From: Neelides folsomi
Taxonomy: Eukaryota; Arthropoda; Collembola; Neelipleona; Neelidae
Direction: 5' to 3'
Length of the DNA stretch: 64,000 bases
Assembly: GCA_034687125.1 (NCBI GenBank)
Contig: JAQGBZ010000222.1
Span: 1 to 64,000, forward strand
The notes beneath the pieces are model-generated. The model was not told where the DNA came from. It searched no databases and saw only the letters and a program-made list of their open reading frames with translations. The position numbers were made by a program, and so were the translations under genes. This document shows, one piece after another, positions 12,891-27,120 of the stretch (positions are counted from its first letter, which is position 1; every line of letters begins with the position of its first letter).

Positions 12891-14124
12891 AAATAAAATT
12901 ACCAATTATAAAATTAATAATTTTTAATTAATTGTAACGACAATAGTAACTATACTTAAGAATTTTATTTTTAAAATTAATTGAATTATTTATTGATTTA
13001 TGTTAATATTTGAAGATAATTTTGATAGAAATTTGATGGTACTTTTATAAATAACATTGCAAATAATAAATTGGATTATTCCCTGTTTTACAGCTAGCAT
13101 ATATTCGTAATTTTTATTTTCTTATAAAAAGAGATGCACAAAAATATTTCTTCCCGTTTACGAAACCCTTATCATCCATTAACTTCATTAGAAATTCAAC
13201 ATTACTTGACACGTGTTGTCCGACAACTTATCATTTAGCCCTCAATGTTTTTTGTGTAAAGATTTAGCAATTTGTCATACTCGTGAGAATTGTTCAAAAT
13301 TTCTTTATTTTTCCCCTATTCTATATTTTTTATGTCATTTTGTATTGCATTAGTAAAGTGTCTAATACAATTCAAATCATTGAATTGATGAATGCGTTTA
13401 GTCAAGGTTTACACTTTGTCAGAATTTGATTGAAGAATAAAAGGACTGTTTCATCATCACACCATTCAATATAATTTGTTATACCTTTATAAATAAATTA
13501 TTAAAACATATTTGTATGTATCTGTATTTATTATAGCATTAAGAAACTTAAGCTAAATAGATTTAATAAAGTTCACCATGATGCTAATTTACCATGATTG
13601 AATATTTGCCCTTAACGTTTGTAATCTAAATTTATTATAAGGTATTTATGATTTATTGATTAACTAAATGGTAAATGTAAATCCCTAACTTTGCTGTCCT
13701 TTGTATCATATCTTTTTTACAAAATAATTTTTTGGTTTGCCAAAATATAATAAAATCCTCATTTTTAATATGTAAATTGGAAGTTAATACAAGTTTCATT
13801 ATATGGTGAATTACTAGATTCCTAAATGCCCATACAGATTAACGATGTGGTGCCTTGTGCTTGTGCCATCCTGAAAATGAAGTAGTTAATGCATGCTTGA
13901 TACCCTCGGTTGCTTTATAGGGTTCCTAAGTTTCAATTCCACAACAAATAATAACTTCACTTGCTCTCACTTTCATTGGATGGTGCTTTTCACCTTCCCT
14001 TCAAATTCTGCTTCCTTTCACTCTATCATTTATCTCCAATTTCTTGATATTGTGATATTTTAATTATTCATTTATTACTTTCATTAATTAATTTTATTTC
14101 ATTAATTTTACCTTAATCTAAACC
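12891..14124. other. Intergenic, AT-rich, no gene seen
   Basis: No coding signal on either strand. It separates the divergent IR (minus) and WDR35 (plus) genes and must carry the promoters of both. I found no convincing RFX X-box upstream of WDR35, although many ciliary genes have one. Confidence 0.5.
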
Positions 14125-15843
14125 ATGTACGCATATTTGAGCAAGAAGGTAATAAAATACATATACTGTAATTTTAAATTGTTAAAATCTTTACTTATAC
14201 TTTTTTTAATAAATATGTTCATTAATTAATTTTAATTAATAGCTTGAGATGCCTGCGGGGGCTACAGTCAAGTGTGTTTCATGGAGTGGAGAAGAAGGAT
14301 ATTTAGCCGCTGGGTGTGAAAACGGTCTGCTCAAAGTTCTCAAGATCGAAAATTCCAAGAGCAAGGATGAAGAGAAATCGCCTCCACCGAGAGGATTCCT
14401 CTCGGCTCCCACAAACATCTCCATGAATCAAAATCTTGATGGCCATTCTTCAAATGTTCAAGTCATTGCTTGGAACAGAATCCATCAGAAGTTGACAACG
14501 AGTGACTCTAAAGGTTTATACTTTTATAGCAAACTTTCTCCTTGCAAAATCATCATTTATATAATTTACAATAATTAATATTTTGTTTGTTATAGGACTC
14601 ATAATTGTCTGGATGTTGTACAAAGGAACATGGTATGAGGAAATGGTGAACAATAGAAATAAATCAACAGTAAAAGGACTCGCGTGGTCACATGATGGAA
14701 GCAAAATTTGTATTGTTTATGAAGACGGTATTTAAAAGAACCAATTAAATTAATTTTAATTGGAGGTCGTGTAATTTAATTCGTGTATTTTAACAAAGGT
14801 GGAATAATTGTTGGTTCTTCTGACGGAAATCGGCTCTGGGGTCGGGATTTAAAAGGTCCTCAGTTAACCGGAGTGAGTTGGTCACCTGAAGCTAAACAGA
14901 TTTTGTTCACGTTCAATTCGGGAGAAATTCACATTTATGATCTCAACGGCATTTACATGGTACAATAACAATGTTCAGATCCAGAGAAAAGAGAAATCAA
15001 TCTCATTTCACCGTTACAATTTGATTATTTAAACAATAATAACAAAGGCATTATCAAAATTGAATATATTTACAGTCGAAACTCTTTGTTGAGAAAGTGA
15101 GCAGTCAAAATAGTGAGGACGAGGCCTTTGATCCGATTGTCAATGCTCGATGGCAAAATTCAAAACTTCAGTCGGACCAAAACCCATTAGTGGTAATATG
15201 GCGGAATGCTTGCCTCCACCTTTTTAAAACGACTGGAGACGAAAGTATGTAATTGATCCTAAAATCCTAAGAGTTGAATATAAAATGCAAAATATGTTTG
15301 TTAAAGTTAAATGCATACCTTGATGTTTTTAATGTTTTAAGCCATGTCCTATTTAATGATGATATTTCTTAGATCCTTTGCGTGTTGAGACAAATCTGAT
15401 TACACTTTGTGGAGATGCAAGCCCCAATGGCGATTATATTGCCATTGGAGGTCGAGAACTTCGAGGAGTTGACGAGAAAACCGACCAAGTGAAGATTTTT
15501 AGTTGGGAAGGAAAAGTAAGACTAGGTTCATAATTCATTAAAGTTATTCATATTTTACACTATAACATAATTACTTTCTCTATTTTCACTCAGTTTCTCC
15601 AAGTAGTGAAAATTCCAGCCGCGAACTCAATGTCTCTGTCATGGGATTGCTGGTCATTGCGACTTGCCATTGGTTCTGGATCTCATATTTACTTTGCAAA
15701 CCTTCGACCTCGTTACAAATACACCATGTACGGTGATGGAATCTTTGCTTATTGTGTCCCGAAAAACTTCACGGCTACCCACGTGACCTTTTTCGACCAA
15801 AACAAAGTAAAAATCAAAAAAATTAGCAACTTCATAATGATTA

Positions 15844-15901
<58 letters not shown>

Positions 15902-18900
15902 GTTATTTATTATTATTATTACATACATTTGAAAGATCCTACTATTTTATTACATTACTTTGCTATAATTAATAAAACTTTTCACAGCACACAACACAAG
16001 AAATAGCAGGAAAGTTGTTGGAGTTGAAGGGAAAGTACGAGCATTGTGCTGCTCTGACCAAAGTGAAAGATTCTCATCTTGTCACAATCTTCGATGGAGT
16101 TGGAGCGACGGTGAACAGTAAGAAACTCTTCCCTCTTATTCTCTATAACATTACTATTTTTCTCCCCTTTAAGCTCTCCAAGTCCTGACTCTTCGACCGT
16201 TTTCGATTGCTGTCACAAACACATGCCTCGTTTGCCTTGCATCAAATGCCGTTCTCATTTGGAGATTCAAAGTCATCACAACTCATCTCATGAAGAGAGA
16301 AAAAATGTTTCACATTGACGAAAGTCAAACCCCAATGAATGAAACCAACAACGTTGATAACATAAAAGAGGTTTATTGATATATTTATTTATTATTTTAG
16401 TGATTACCTATACACTATTCCACTACCTAAATCGAAATAACAATTATTAAATCAAATGATCAAATTCAAATAACAAAATTCCTTAAAACTTAAAACACAC
16501 CAAATTAAATACCAATATATTCAATTGATTTCTAACATCGGATTTTTATAATTAACGCATTACTTAGCCAGTGGATTTGAGCAAGGTCACTTTTAAAATT
16601 ATTTTTCAATTTTTATTTAATTGATTCAAATGAAGCTCATATTAGTAAATTGATAAGGGAACGAGGGATCCAATTGTGTGCGGAGATGCAGTCAACCATC
16701 TGCTTGCCATTGGGCGAGAATCGGGAAAAATTCTTGTTTTCTCTTTACCTCATGGTTCTATTATAACTACCATTTCAGTACCACTTGAGGTGAATTTTGA
16801 TTAACTTTTTACTTCATATTTTTTAATTTCCGAAATTGACTTAAAAAGTTTTCCGATTTCCGAAATTGATAGATGGGAGGGATTTTGGAAGAGATGAGTG
16901 TGAAAAATGATGGTAAGGATGTGGCAGTGATCGATTCTTTTGGGCGTCTTTATACTGGATCTCTCGAGACAATGAGGATCGGTCCTCCTGAACGAAAAGA
17001 TGTTTGGAATCTCTGTTGGTCAAAAGACTCCTCAGGGCTCTTGGCATTCATGGAGAAAACAAGAATGCAAGACTTTTCATTCACCCTCTATATCAAAATC
17101 AAAGTTTTTTTAGTTTCGATCAAAATTTGTAATATCTTTTAATTCCTAATGCAGGTATGTGATGAAAGGAGGGGAAGTTGAAGAACCAGAAATCACATCA
17201 GCTTACATTGCTGGATTCAAAGTAAATCAATTTCCCCAAATTATCAAATTATTTTATATTTTTATACATAAAAACATAAACTGTATGTTATTGTTTAAAA
17301 CTTTTAAAGGATCTTCGAGTTACAATGGTTCTTATGGATGAATTGATGCAAAATCCCGAATCTCCCTCTCCAAACCATTTCTTCACATTAGAGACGAGGA
17401 GCTTGAGAGATACGCGAGCGTTGATTGAGAACGGAGCCCCACTCCGATCAGTCATTGAGTTTGTGGAAATGAACAGTCACGATACTCTATGGAAGATTCT
17501 TGCACAAGCTGCCCTTGAGGCCAAAGACTATGGAGTCGTTGAGACCAGCTTTGTTCGATGTCTTGAATATCCAGGAATTCTCCTTGCTAAAAAGATCTCC
17601 AACACTCCGAATGAAAATGTAAGGAGAGGAGAAATTCTTGCCTTTTTTGGACAGTTTCAAGAAGCAGAGGAAGCTTACATTGAAGCAGATAGAAAGTATT
17701 TAAATCTAAACATCAATTTAATTATCGTTAATTTTTGATTTAATAAATTCAAAAAATTTTAATTTTGTTAATTTTGAAGAGATCTGGCGAGCGAAATGTG
17801 GAGGCTTTTAGGAGATTGGAAAAAAGTCGAGGTCCTTTCTCAAGTGATGATCACTCAAAAGCCTTCGGATCGGATCATGAGGGAAGTGAACAAGTCAATG
17901 GGAGATTTTCATGCTGAAAGTCAGAATTGGGCCAAAGCGGCTCATTACTATGAAAAAGCTGATGATGAAGAGCGTCTTGTGGAAGTTTATACCTTTTTGG
18001 AGGATTATGCAAGACTTGAAAAGCTTGCAGGGACTTTAATGGACAGAAATCCTCTTCTCATTATCATTGGGGATATTTTCGCGTCCGTCGGCCTTGCACC
18101 ACAAGCAGTAAAATTTAAAACAAACCGATTTGGAAACTTTTGGAAATAATTTCCTTTTTATGTATTAAATATGATTAGAATTATTAATTAAACAATACGG
18201 GAAAAACTCATGTTTTGTTCTTTATTTTTATAGGTCAAGGCATACTTGGCTGGAGGAAATAAAGAAAAAGCGGTTGAGGCTTCAATCAAACTCCACCATT
18301 GGCATTTGGCTCTTGAAGTTGGACGAAAGGAAGCTCTTGTCACTCCTGTATTGGTCAGATATGGAAAGTATGATTTCAGTTAAATCTTTTTTAATATCAC
18401 TATATTTTTAATTTGTACTCGCACTCTCATTTGCACGCTTTACAAATAAGGGGAGATGGTGATATGAAGGACTTTGTTGATATCACTGATCCAATGTCAT
18501 TGTATCGAATCACAAGGCATCTCTTGGAGAAAGGAGACGTCTTTAAAGCAGTTGAACTCTTCGTCAAATCTGGAAATCCTCGGCCAGCAGCTCAAATTCT
18601 AGGAATGGTAATTTATAACAAAACAAATGTTAAAATTTTTTGAACAAACATGTTCGAACAACATCATTAATGTTTCATTACATTTATAAAACCATTTTTG
18701 GCTCTTTCAACAATAGTTAGGAATTCATGAGCTTGAGAAGCGAAAATGTCGACCTGTGGTTGCAAAAAAGCTCTTTGTGATGTCCGCAATGCTTTTTGAG
18801 GAAAAGAAGAAGAAGAAGGAAGAAGACAGTTTATTCGAAAGTCACATCCCAGCTTATTACCGACCATCACCCATCGTCCTCAATTGGATGGAAGAAAAAC

Positions 18901-19595
18901 CTTGGAGAGGAGCCGAAGCCGCCCATTTCTTCATTCTCCAACAACGGGCATTGCATTTGGGAAAATTCGTGAGAGCTTCAAAAGCAGCCCTTCATTTGTT
19001 GTATAAAAATTCTTCAATATAATTTATGTATATTTATCAAATTAAATTGATCCTCATCTTTATTTATTATAAATATTGTAATTGCAGACAGTACAAAGAC
19101 TTGTTGGGATACGAACGAATTAATGCAGTTCTCGTGTTGGCTGCCGTCCATGCTAATCTCTTTGGAATTGCTTCCCTCGGCCTGATGAGCTTAGAAGGGC
19201 TGGGAGAGGGACATGAAAAGATAAGTGCAGGGATTTTCAGAGACAGATTTCCTAGAGATGTTTTACCGATGAAGACCACATGTCCAAAGTAAAAAATGTT
19301 TTATTACATTACAATACACATTCAATTGTTATGTTATATTATAATTTTGTTGAATTTTTGAAGATGTGCGACAATCGTGCCAGAAGGAACTTTGACATGC
19401 CAATCTTGTTCTTTCGTTCTCTCCCTGTGTTTGCGAAAAGGGACGCCTATTCACAATATTCGACTCCCTTGGTCGTGTTCAAAATGCTGTCGATATGTTG
19501 ACCCAACTGTCATGGACCGGGTCCTTATTAATAATTGTCCTCTTTGCAAACATCCAGTAATAAGAGCTCAGCCTCAATCACAATTTAAAAAATAA
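14125..19595 (+). CDS. WDR35: WDR35 / IFT121, intraflagellar transport A subunit
   Basis: Nineteen exons join in phase to 1184 residues; human WDR35 has about 1181. The first exon (14125-14148) encodes MYAYLSKK, matching the family start; the last is 19364-19595. N-terminal WD40 propellers include [21 protein letters not shown], then [10 protein letters not shown] and [18 protein letters not shown]. The junction ending FMEKTRM leads into a TPR-rich solenoid ([49 protein letters not shown]). A cysteine-rich C-terminus has CQSC, CSKCC and CPLC pairs, probably zinc-binding. IFT121 is part of the IFT-A complex for retrograde ciliary transport and import of membrane proteins. The intron at 17067-17154 uses a GC donor (AAT|GCAAGA); only this restores the conserved KTRMYV junction. 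Intron 7 contains an (ATT)n tract. CPSF1 follows 370 nt downstream on the same strand. Confidence 0.97.
15845..15921. repeat. (ATT)n trinucleotide microsatellite
   Basis: About 55 nt of nearly pure ATT/TTA repeat, followed by about 20 nt of interrupted repeat, inside a WDR35 intron between exons 15594-15806 and 15988-16117. Likely length-polymorphic and without coding effect. Confidence 0.9.
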
Positions 19596-19965
19596 TTCAA
19601 TTATCATCGTTTTGTATTTTGTTAATCTTGTTAATCTAGCGTTAATATTAGGCAATCTTGGTTTTAAATATATCCATGATTTGTGTATAATAAAGTATAG
19701 AATCGTGAAGATAATTGATCCGAAATTATTTAATTCGACAACGTTTAATTGAATTCGAAATCGCAGCACGAAGCATTCATGGTTTATATACCAAGCACGC
19801 TAAAGAAGCTAGAGCCTAGGCCCTGCTCTATAAATTCATAATTCAATTCCTTCCACTTGCACTTTCTTTCAGACAATTTTCATAACAAGAGAAGTTTACA
19901 CTTTAACTTAAATGTTATTAAATACTTAAAGCAGTTTAAGTTTTTAAATATTGAACATAAAAGCC
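19596..19965. other. Short WDR35-CPSF1 spacer
   Basis: 370 nt hold the 3' UTR of WDR35 and the promoter and 5' UTR of CPSF1. No coding potential seen. The CPSF1 start was placed at ATG 19966 ([13 protein letters not shown]) because the conserved family start follows directly. Confidence 0.5.
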
Positions 19966-22900
19966 ATGTTTTCCATCGCTCGAGAACTCCATCCCCCAAC
20001 AGGGGTGGAAATAAGTTGTTATTGTTATTTCTTCGATCGGCGAGAGAAAAACTTGGTCATTGCCGGGGTGGATTTCATCCGAGTTTTCAGATTTGTTCCT
20101 GATCCATATGAAAATGTCACAGGTGTTGATTATGAAAATTTACTGACCTTGATTTAATTAACAATTAAGTATTTATTGCATTTGTGTAAAATAAACTTTT
20201 AATGTATTTATAATTAATTTATTTGTAAGATTTAATTTAAAGATTTAATCGAATGTAAACTATTTTAATAGATGAGAGCAAACCTCCTAAAATGAAATTG
20301 GAATGCTTGGGAGAATATCGTTTTCATGGGACATTGATGGCGATGGAAAGCATGCCCTTAAGTTTGGCCAGAGATGCTCTGCTTCTTGCTTTCAGAGATG
20401 CAAAACTATCAATTGTTGAATACGACCCTGACACACACGACCTCAGAACAATCTCACTCCATTATTTTGAAACAGAAGATCTAAAGGCAATTTTTAATCT
20501 ATTGACTAAAATAAAATATATATTATTAATAGTTGCTTTATTTTGTCTTATTTTATTAAAGGGAGGATGTACGATGAAGATGAACAGTACTCTTCGAGTT
20601 GATCCTGAAGGCAGATGTGCTTCTTTACTTATTTATGGGCGACAATTGGTCATAATTCCTTTTCTGAGAAAAGATGCAATTTTTGATGAGCAGTTTATGG
20701 AGACGAACGACGTAAAGGTATTGTATATCTGAATAAATAAGATAAAATCGCTATTAAATTAATGATGTATACTTATATTATAAATTAAACATCAAAATTA
20801 TAATTTTATTTTAGCCAAACATTGCCAGCTTAAACCGAATTCCAGCCCTTCGTTCCTACACAATTGATTTAAGGGAACTTGACGAGAAGGTTGACAATGT
20901 TGTTGATTTTCAATTCTTACACGGCTACTATGAACCAACATTAGTCTTCGTTTATGAACCAATTAAAACATACGTTGGGTAATTTGAATTTATTTTAATT
21001 CTTATAACATATTTAAAGATTCTAACATATCAATTTAACTTCATTTAGACGTTTATCTGCTCGTCAAGATACATGCTCACTCGTAGCTGTATCTTTAAAC
21101 GTGTCTCAGAAAGTCCATCCTTGCATTTGGACTGTAAATCAATTGCCGTTCGACTGTTGTAAAATAATGGCCGTTCCCAAGCCCATTGGTGGAGTTTTGG
21201 TTCTTGCACAAAATTCTTTAATTTATCTCAATCAAAGTATTCCTCCTTATTCCGTTGCTCTCAATTCCGTGGCCCAGAAATCTACCAATTTTCCAATGAG
21301 TATGGATAAAATAACAATAACCAAAAAAATATATTTAACAAATTCTTAAATTGACAATCAAATATTATTGTGATTTTGTTTTATGAAATATAATATTATT
21401 ATATAACTTGTTTTATTTTTAGAACTTCAAGAAGCAGTTGTAATAACGCTCGATTGCGCTCAAGCTGATTTTTTATCTCATGATAAAGTCATTCTTTCAT
21501 TGCGAGGAGGTGAACTTTATGTTCTTACCTTATTATGCGATGCCATGCGGAGCGTTAGAGGATTTCATTTTGACAAAACCGCTTCGTCTGTATTAACCAC
21601 TTGTGTAAGTTAATTTTTTACAAATCTAAATTCAATTTAATCAAATTGATATACTAATAGTATACCTACAGTATGATTAAATAAATCAGATCAAATCAGA
21701 CCAAATTAAATCGATGAATAAAATATTAAATTTCAGATGTGCATATGCGACAAAGATTACGTTTTTCTTGGCTCAAGACTTGGAAATTCTCTCTTGCTAA
21801 GATTAAGTGAGAAAGGGTTTGTCAAGGAAATGATCGAAGAGCCGCAAGGCGTGACAAACGGTAATGGAGTGGAAGTATTGGATCTTGAAACATTCCCAGA
21901 AGTTGACGACGATGTCATTAGAGTCAAAAAGTCTCGATTAACTCTTGATCAAGAAGAAGTGGAAGTTTATGGAAACGAGAAAAAATCTCATTTTACCATC
22001 ATCACTTATACATTTGAGGTAACTACTTACAAATCAGGGGTTCGTTGCATCAGTCACTTTTTACTTTTAACTTTTTACTTTGCAAAGTAATAAGTACAAA
22101 GTAAAAGTGACAAAGTGAACGTTTTCGTTACACCGAAACGCTTACTTTTAATTACTTTTTACTTTTTCATTTATTTTGCAAAGTATAATCTATACTTTGC
22201 AATACTTATAAAAGTGCTATTTATTGACTTTACGAACATAATTATTTAAAATGTTCACAATTCTCACATCTATATTAACGATACCAACCTAGGGAGTATA
22301 AAACTTGAAGGTGTAAGAGGTCTACAAATCCATCAGGGTAATCTCTTCATAGGTGATTGTGAAAATATTTTAGTACCTTTAAGTTTCGAGGTTTAATTAA
22401 ATCAAAACGATTAATGATGTGAATTGTGAATCATAAATCAAAATATTGTTTAATTAAATGAATTTAAATAATCCGCCAATGAAATCAACAATTAGCTTTC
22501 AAACAAGATAAAAAAGTAAAAAGTTACTTTGAAAAATGTACAAAGCAACATGTTGGTTGTTGTGCAATGATATTACTTTTTACTTTTTACATTTTGCAAA
22601 GTAAAAAGAAAAAAGTAAAAAGTTGATTCGGTGCAATGGGCTCCAGGTTTCTTATGCGCTCACAAACTTTTATTTAAATATCAAGATTTTTTTCATTATC
22701 AAATGATTTGTACTGGAACAGATGGAACTCCAAATTAAACTGAAGTATTTTTTGTTAAAAAGGTTTGCGACAGTCTACTCAATGTTGGTCCTTGTGGAAA
22801 TATGACTATGGGCGAGCCAGCTTTTTTGTCTGATGATTTCACAGCCCTCGAAGATCCAGATTTGGAAATTGTGGCAACTTCAGGACAAGGAAAGAACGGA

Positions 22901-25900
22901 GCACTTTGCGTTCTTCAACGATCAATTCGACCTCAAATTGTCACAAGTAACTTGAATTTTTATCATTGATTTTTACATAAAATTATCTTTATTATTAACC
23001 ATTTTAAAATTTTCAGCTATTCATTTACCTGGACTTAAAGATTTGTGGACTTTATATTTACCCGATGGATCTTCCAACCATGGTCTCATTGTCGTGGCTC
23101 AAGAAACTAAAACAATTGTAAGATTTAAAGATCTATACTCTACAGTTATTTAAAAAATAAGAAAACGAAAACGTATTACATTACTGCCATTTAAAATATA
23201 AACAATACCTTATTTTTAATTGTTTAATTTTCAAGGTTTTACAAACTGGAGAAGATATTAATCAACTCCATGAAACTGGATTTGTAACAGAAACTGAAAC
23301 AATATTTGTATCAAATATTGGAGGAGTTCGATTTATTGTTCAAGTAAGCTATAATTTGAAACTATTCGGATATATCATAAATAGCAATTTTAATCTTTAA
23401 ATGTTACGGCCTTCAGTGCTCATTCAATTTCCAAATACAACTTTCTTTCTATTAAACAGGTTCATAAAGACGGTGTTAAGTTGCTTACGGGTCTTGAGGA
23501 AGTTCAAACTTTGGATCTTGAACTTTCATCAGAAATCATTTTCGCTTCTATAGCCGATCCATTCCTTGCACTTTTGACCGAAGATGGGCAATGCATTATC
23601 TGTACACTAGTTGGTGAACGACTTGTAGTTAACCACACTGGAATCCATAAGGTGAAAAATTTCAAAGATGAACTCTTGATGATTCTCCAATAGGTATAAT
23701 TTAACATAATTTTGATTAAATTTCCCATTTTTTGTTCAAAGAAAGGAAAGGTGAGCACACTTTGCTGCTATTGCGATTTCAGTGGGTTGTTCACCACAAA
23801 TCTACCATCGGATGATTCGCCTGAAGAGCAAATCGTAAAATTGGCCAAATTGAAAAAGTAACTTCAATTTTTCTAAAAATCAATGCTAATTCAATGTTTT
23901 TTCTTTGAGATAAATTACAATTTATTATTCACTATTAAATAGGGAATTGCAAAACGAGGATGAACTTCTTTACGGGAATCCAGACGCTGCGGACGCAAAT
24001 TTTAAAAAACAACAATCGGCGAATACTTCAAGATGGTGGAAAAGGAATCGTCAAAAGCATCAAAATTTCTCAGTCACACATTGGTTAATTGTTACTCGAG
24101 AGTCAGGAGCTTTGGAGATTTTTACCCTTCCGGACCTCAATTCAAGAATGAGTGTTGTGGATTTTGCATCATCTCCTAAAATCCTTGGCCACACTTCGAC
24201 TCAACAACAGACAACGTAGGAATTAATTGCTGATTTCAATTTACCTAATTTAAGTAATTAAGAGTTACTGCAAGTGCGGTATGTTAACGGCTCAGGATTT
24301 ATCGAATTTACCTTTTCCTCTAGTTAATTAATAAATAAATATAATTTTAGACCAAACGTTAATGAAGCTGAATTGCCACAAGTAAATGAAGTTTTTCTGG
24401 TTGGACTTGGACATTTGAATAAAAGGCCTATGCTCTTCAGTCGCATTGGGGAAGAATTTTGTCTTTATGAAGCTTATCCCTACTATGAGGATACTTATGA
24501 GGACGTGATTAAGATGCGATTTGCCAAAGTTCATCAACCACTTATATTAAGAGAAAGAAAATCGTGAGTTTTTTAAATAGAGCAAATCATGTAAAATTGA
24601 ATTCTCATATTATGTTTAAATACCAATATGTTTTGTTTTTATTTATGTTTTCAATATTTCAGAGCAAAGTCGAAAGGAATATCAACCGCCGTCCCATTTC
24701 ATCTATCAATTCGTTCTCATTTCCGATATTTCCCCTTTCTCGGTGGTTATTCGGGGGTAAATATTAAACCAAATTTAATTTATTATCGAAGATTACACAA
24801 AAATCAATCATTATAATATTATGTTTAATTTGGAAATCATTTATTTAATAATGAACTGAATTTAGGTTTTTATCTGTGGTCCATATCCTCATTGGGCATT
24901 TATGACAACTGCTGGGCAAATTCGGTTACATCCGATGGGAATTGACTCAAAAATAGTCGCGTTTTCCTCCTTTAACAATCCCAATTGCCCACAAGGTGGA
25001 TTTTTATATTGTAATGCTGACTACGACTTCAGGATATGTATGCTCCCAAAGCATTTGTCATACGATGCTCCATGGCCAGTCAGAAAAGTCCCTTTGCGAT
25101 GCACGCCGCATTTCATTGCGTATCATCTGGAATCAAAGACTTATTGCGTAGCTCTTAGCGTCGGAGAACATTCGGCCAAAATTTGCCGAGTCACTGGAGA
25201 TGAAAAGGTTGGTATATTTTATCCTTATATTATCAATCGCTAATATCGATTCTTTATTGGCTTTATTGCTTAATTTTTTTATATGATCAATGTGATAAGA
25301 TAGTTATGTTTTTTGTTCTTGATTTTTGATTATTTATTAAATGAAGATATTTCTTTTTAGGAATTCATTGAAGAACAAAAAGATGAAAGATTTCCTTTAC
25401 CTGTTAGAGAAAGATTTAGTTTGAACATATTTTCTCCTGCAACTTGGGAGGTATTTTATTTTTAATTTACAAATAAATTCATTTTTTAAAATAATTACGG
25501 TGTCTTTTCCTAAAAATATAAAGGATTTTAAAATAAACTTTGCTTTTATAGGTCATTCCTAATACAGCTCAAGATATGGAAGTATTTGAAAACATTTTGT
25601 GTTTAAAAATAGTAAATTTACAATACGAAGGCGCTCGCAGTGGTTTAAGAGGTTATGTTGGTAAGAATCATAATCATCAGAATCTTATTTAAGTTTGTTA
25701 TTTAATTTAATTAAATGTTGCCTTTACTTAAATTAAATAATAGGAGTTTTTTTCTTTATATAGCCGTAGGTTCAAATTACTCTTATGGGGAAGATACGAC
25801 TAGTAGAGGAAGAATAATGGTAATGGACATTATCGATGTCGTTCCTGAGCCAGGCCAACCTCTGACTAAAAACAAATTCAAGATACTTTACTCTAAAGAA

Positions 25901-27120
25901 CATAAAAGTCCAGTGACGGCCATCGATAGTGTTGTAGGATTCATCTGTGCTGCTGTTGGACAAAAGGTTTTATCCAATTTATTATTAACCCTAAACTTTA
26001 TTAAGTAACATACCTTTAACATAGTTATTATTTATAATGGGTCTGATATCCCTTTTGATTTTCTCAGCTCTATTTATGGCAGCTCAAAGACAACGATCTT
26101 GTCGGAATTGCTTTTATTGACACTCAAATTTACATTCATCAAATGATTACCGTGAAGAATTTGATATTTATTGCTGATATTTACAAGTCCGTATCATTGT
26201 ATAGATTCCAAGATTCTCACAGGACTCTAGCCGTTGTTTCGAGGGTATGAATTTTTTAATTCATTTTTCTAAGAGGATTTCAATCAAAATGGAACATTTT
26301 TATAATAAATCTTGTTTATTTTTATATAGGATTTTAGACCTCTGGAGGTGTATGGAATATCATTTTTAGTTGACAACACTCAGTTAGGCCTTATTGCAAC
26401 AGATCGGGAGAAAAATGGAATTGTGTTCATGTTCCAACCTCAAGCTAGAGAAAGTTGTGGAGGTTTGTCAATTTTAATAAATTCTCTTATAAATAATTTT
26501 ATTTTTAATTATTTAAATTATAATTTTATTTATTAATTAGGACAAAAATTAATAAGAAAAGCTGATTTTCACATGGGCCAACAAGTACTTTCTTTTGTTC
26601 GAGTGAAATGCAAAGTGTTGGATCCATCGACTACGAAAAGAAATTCTGTGGCGGTTGAAAAACGCCAAGTGACCTTTTATTGCACTTTGGACGGCGCTCT
26701 CGGTTACTTTCTTCCAATTTCCGAGAGAACCTATCGACGACTTCTGATGCTCCAAAATGTTCTGAACAATATTCTCCTTCATCGAGCTGCTCTCAATCCT
26801 AAAGCTTTTCGGTAATATATTATATGTACAACATATATTTTATGGCTTATAATAACATATGTTATGGCATATAAGATAAATATGAATGAAACATGAATAT
26901 CTTTTGGATAACTTATAATTTGTTTCTTTATAGAACAATTTCCTCTCCTGATCGCATGGTTGGAAATCCTGCCAAAGGAATCATTGACGGAAGCCTTGTG
27001 TGGGACTATCTTCATCTTTCTTGGGGAGAAAAGTGCGATGTGGCTAAAAAGATTGGGAGCAAAGTGGAAGAAATTATTGAAGACTTAATGGAGATTGATA
27101 GGATCTCTGCACATTTTTAA
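19966..27120 (+). CDS. CPSF1: CPSF1 / CPSF160, cleavage and polyadenylation specificity factor subunit 1
   Basis: Twenty-three exons total 4200 nt, 1399 residues (human 1443). Family motifs follow in order: [180 protein letters not shown], and the terminal ISAHF. CPSF160 is the scaffold of the mammalian polyadenylation specificity module, three beta-propellers related to DDB1 and SF3B3, which holds WDR33 and CPSF30 for AAUAAA recognition in the nucleus. The intron 20487-20561 has a GC donor (AAG|GCAATT). Reading through it would stay open but would insert about 25 hydrophobic residues into a conserved region, so splicing is favoured. The intron at 22019-22762 carries a TIR-bounded repeat. Confidence 0.97.
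22035..22646. mobile_element. Non-autonomous TIR element (MITE-like) in a CPSF1 intron
   Basis: The ends are inverted copies over roughly 50 nt. Left is GGGGTTCGTTGCATCAGTCA then CTTTTTACTTTT; the right end, reverse-complemented, is GGAGCCCATTGCACCGAATC then AACTTTTTACTTTT. Both continue into TTTACTTTGCAAA subterminal repeats that recur inward. The interior of about 500 nt has no transposase frame. A target-site duplication is not evident. CAGGGG/CTGGAG-type tips would fit hAT, but I cannot assign the superfamily. It lies wholly within the intron between exons 21737-22018 and 22763-22946. Confidence 0.65.

Noticed and set aside
13850-14124. RFX X-box upstream of WDR35
   Set aside because: TTGTGCCATCCTGAAAAT was considered, but its half-sites and spacing do not fit the X-box consensus.
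20487-20561. Continuous coding through 20487-20561 in CPSF1
   Set aside because: It is open, but would add about 25 AT-encoded hydrophobic residues in a conserved block; GC-AG splicing restores family spacing.
22019-22762. CRISPR-like or tandem array in the CPSF1 intron
   Set aside because: The repeated CTTTTTACTTT units are inverted subterminal repeats of one TIR element, not regular direct repeats with spacers.
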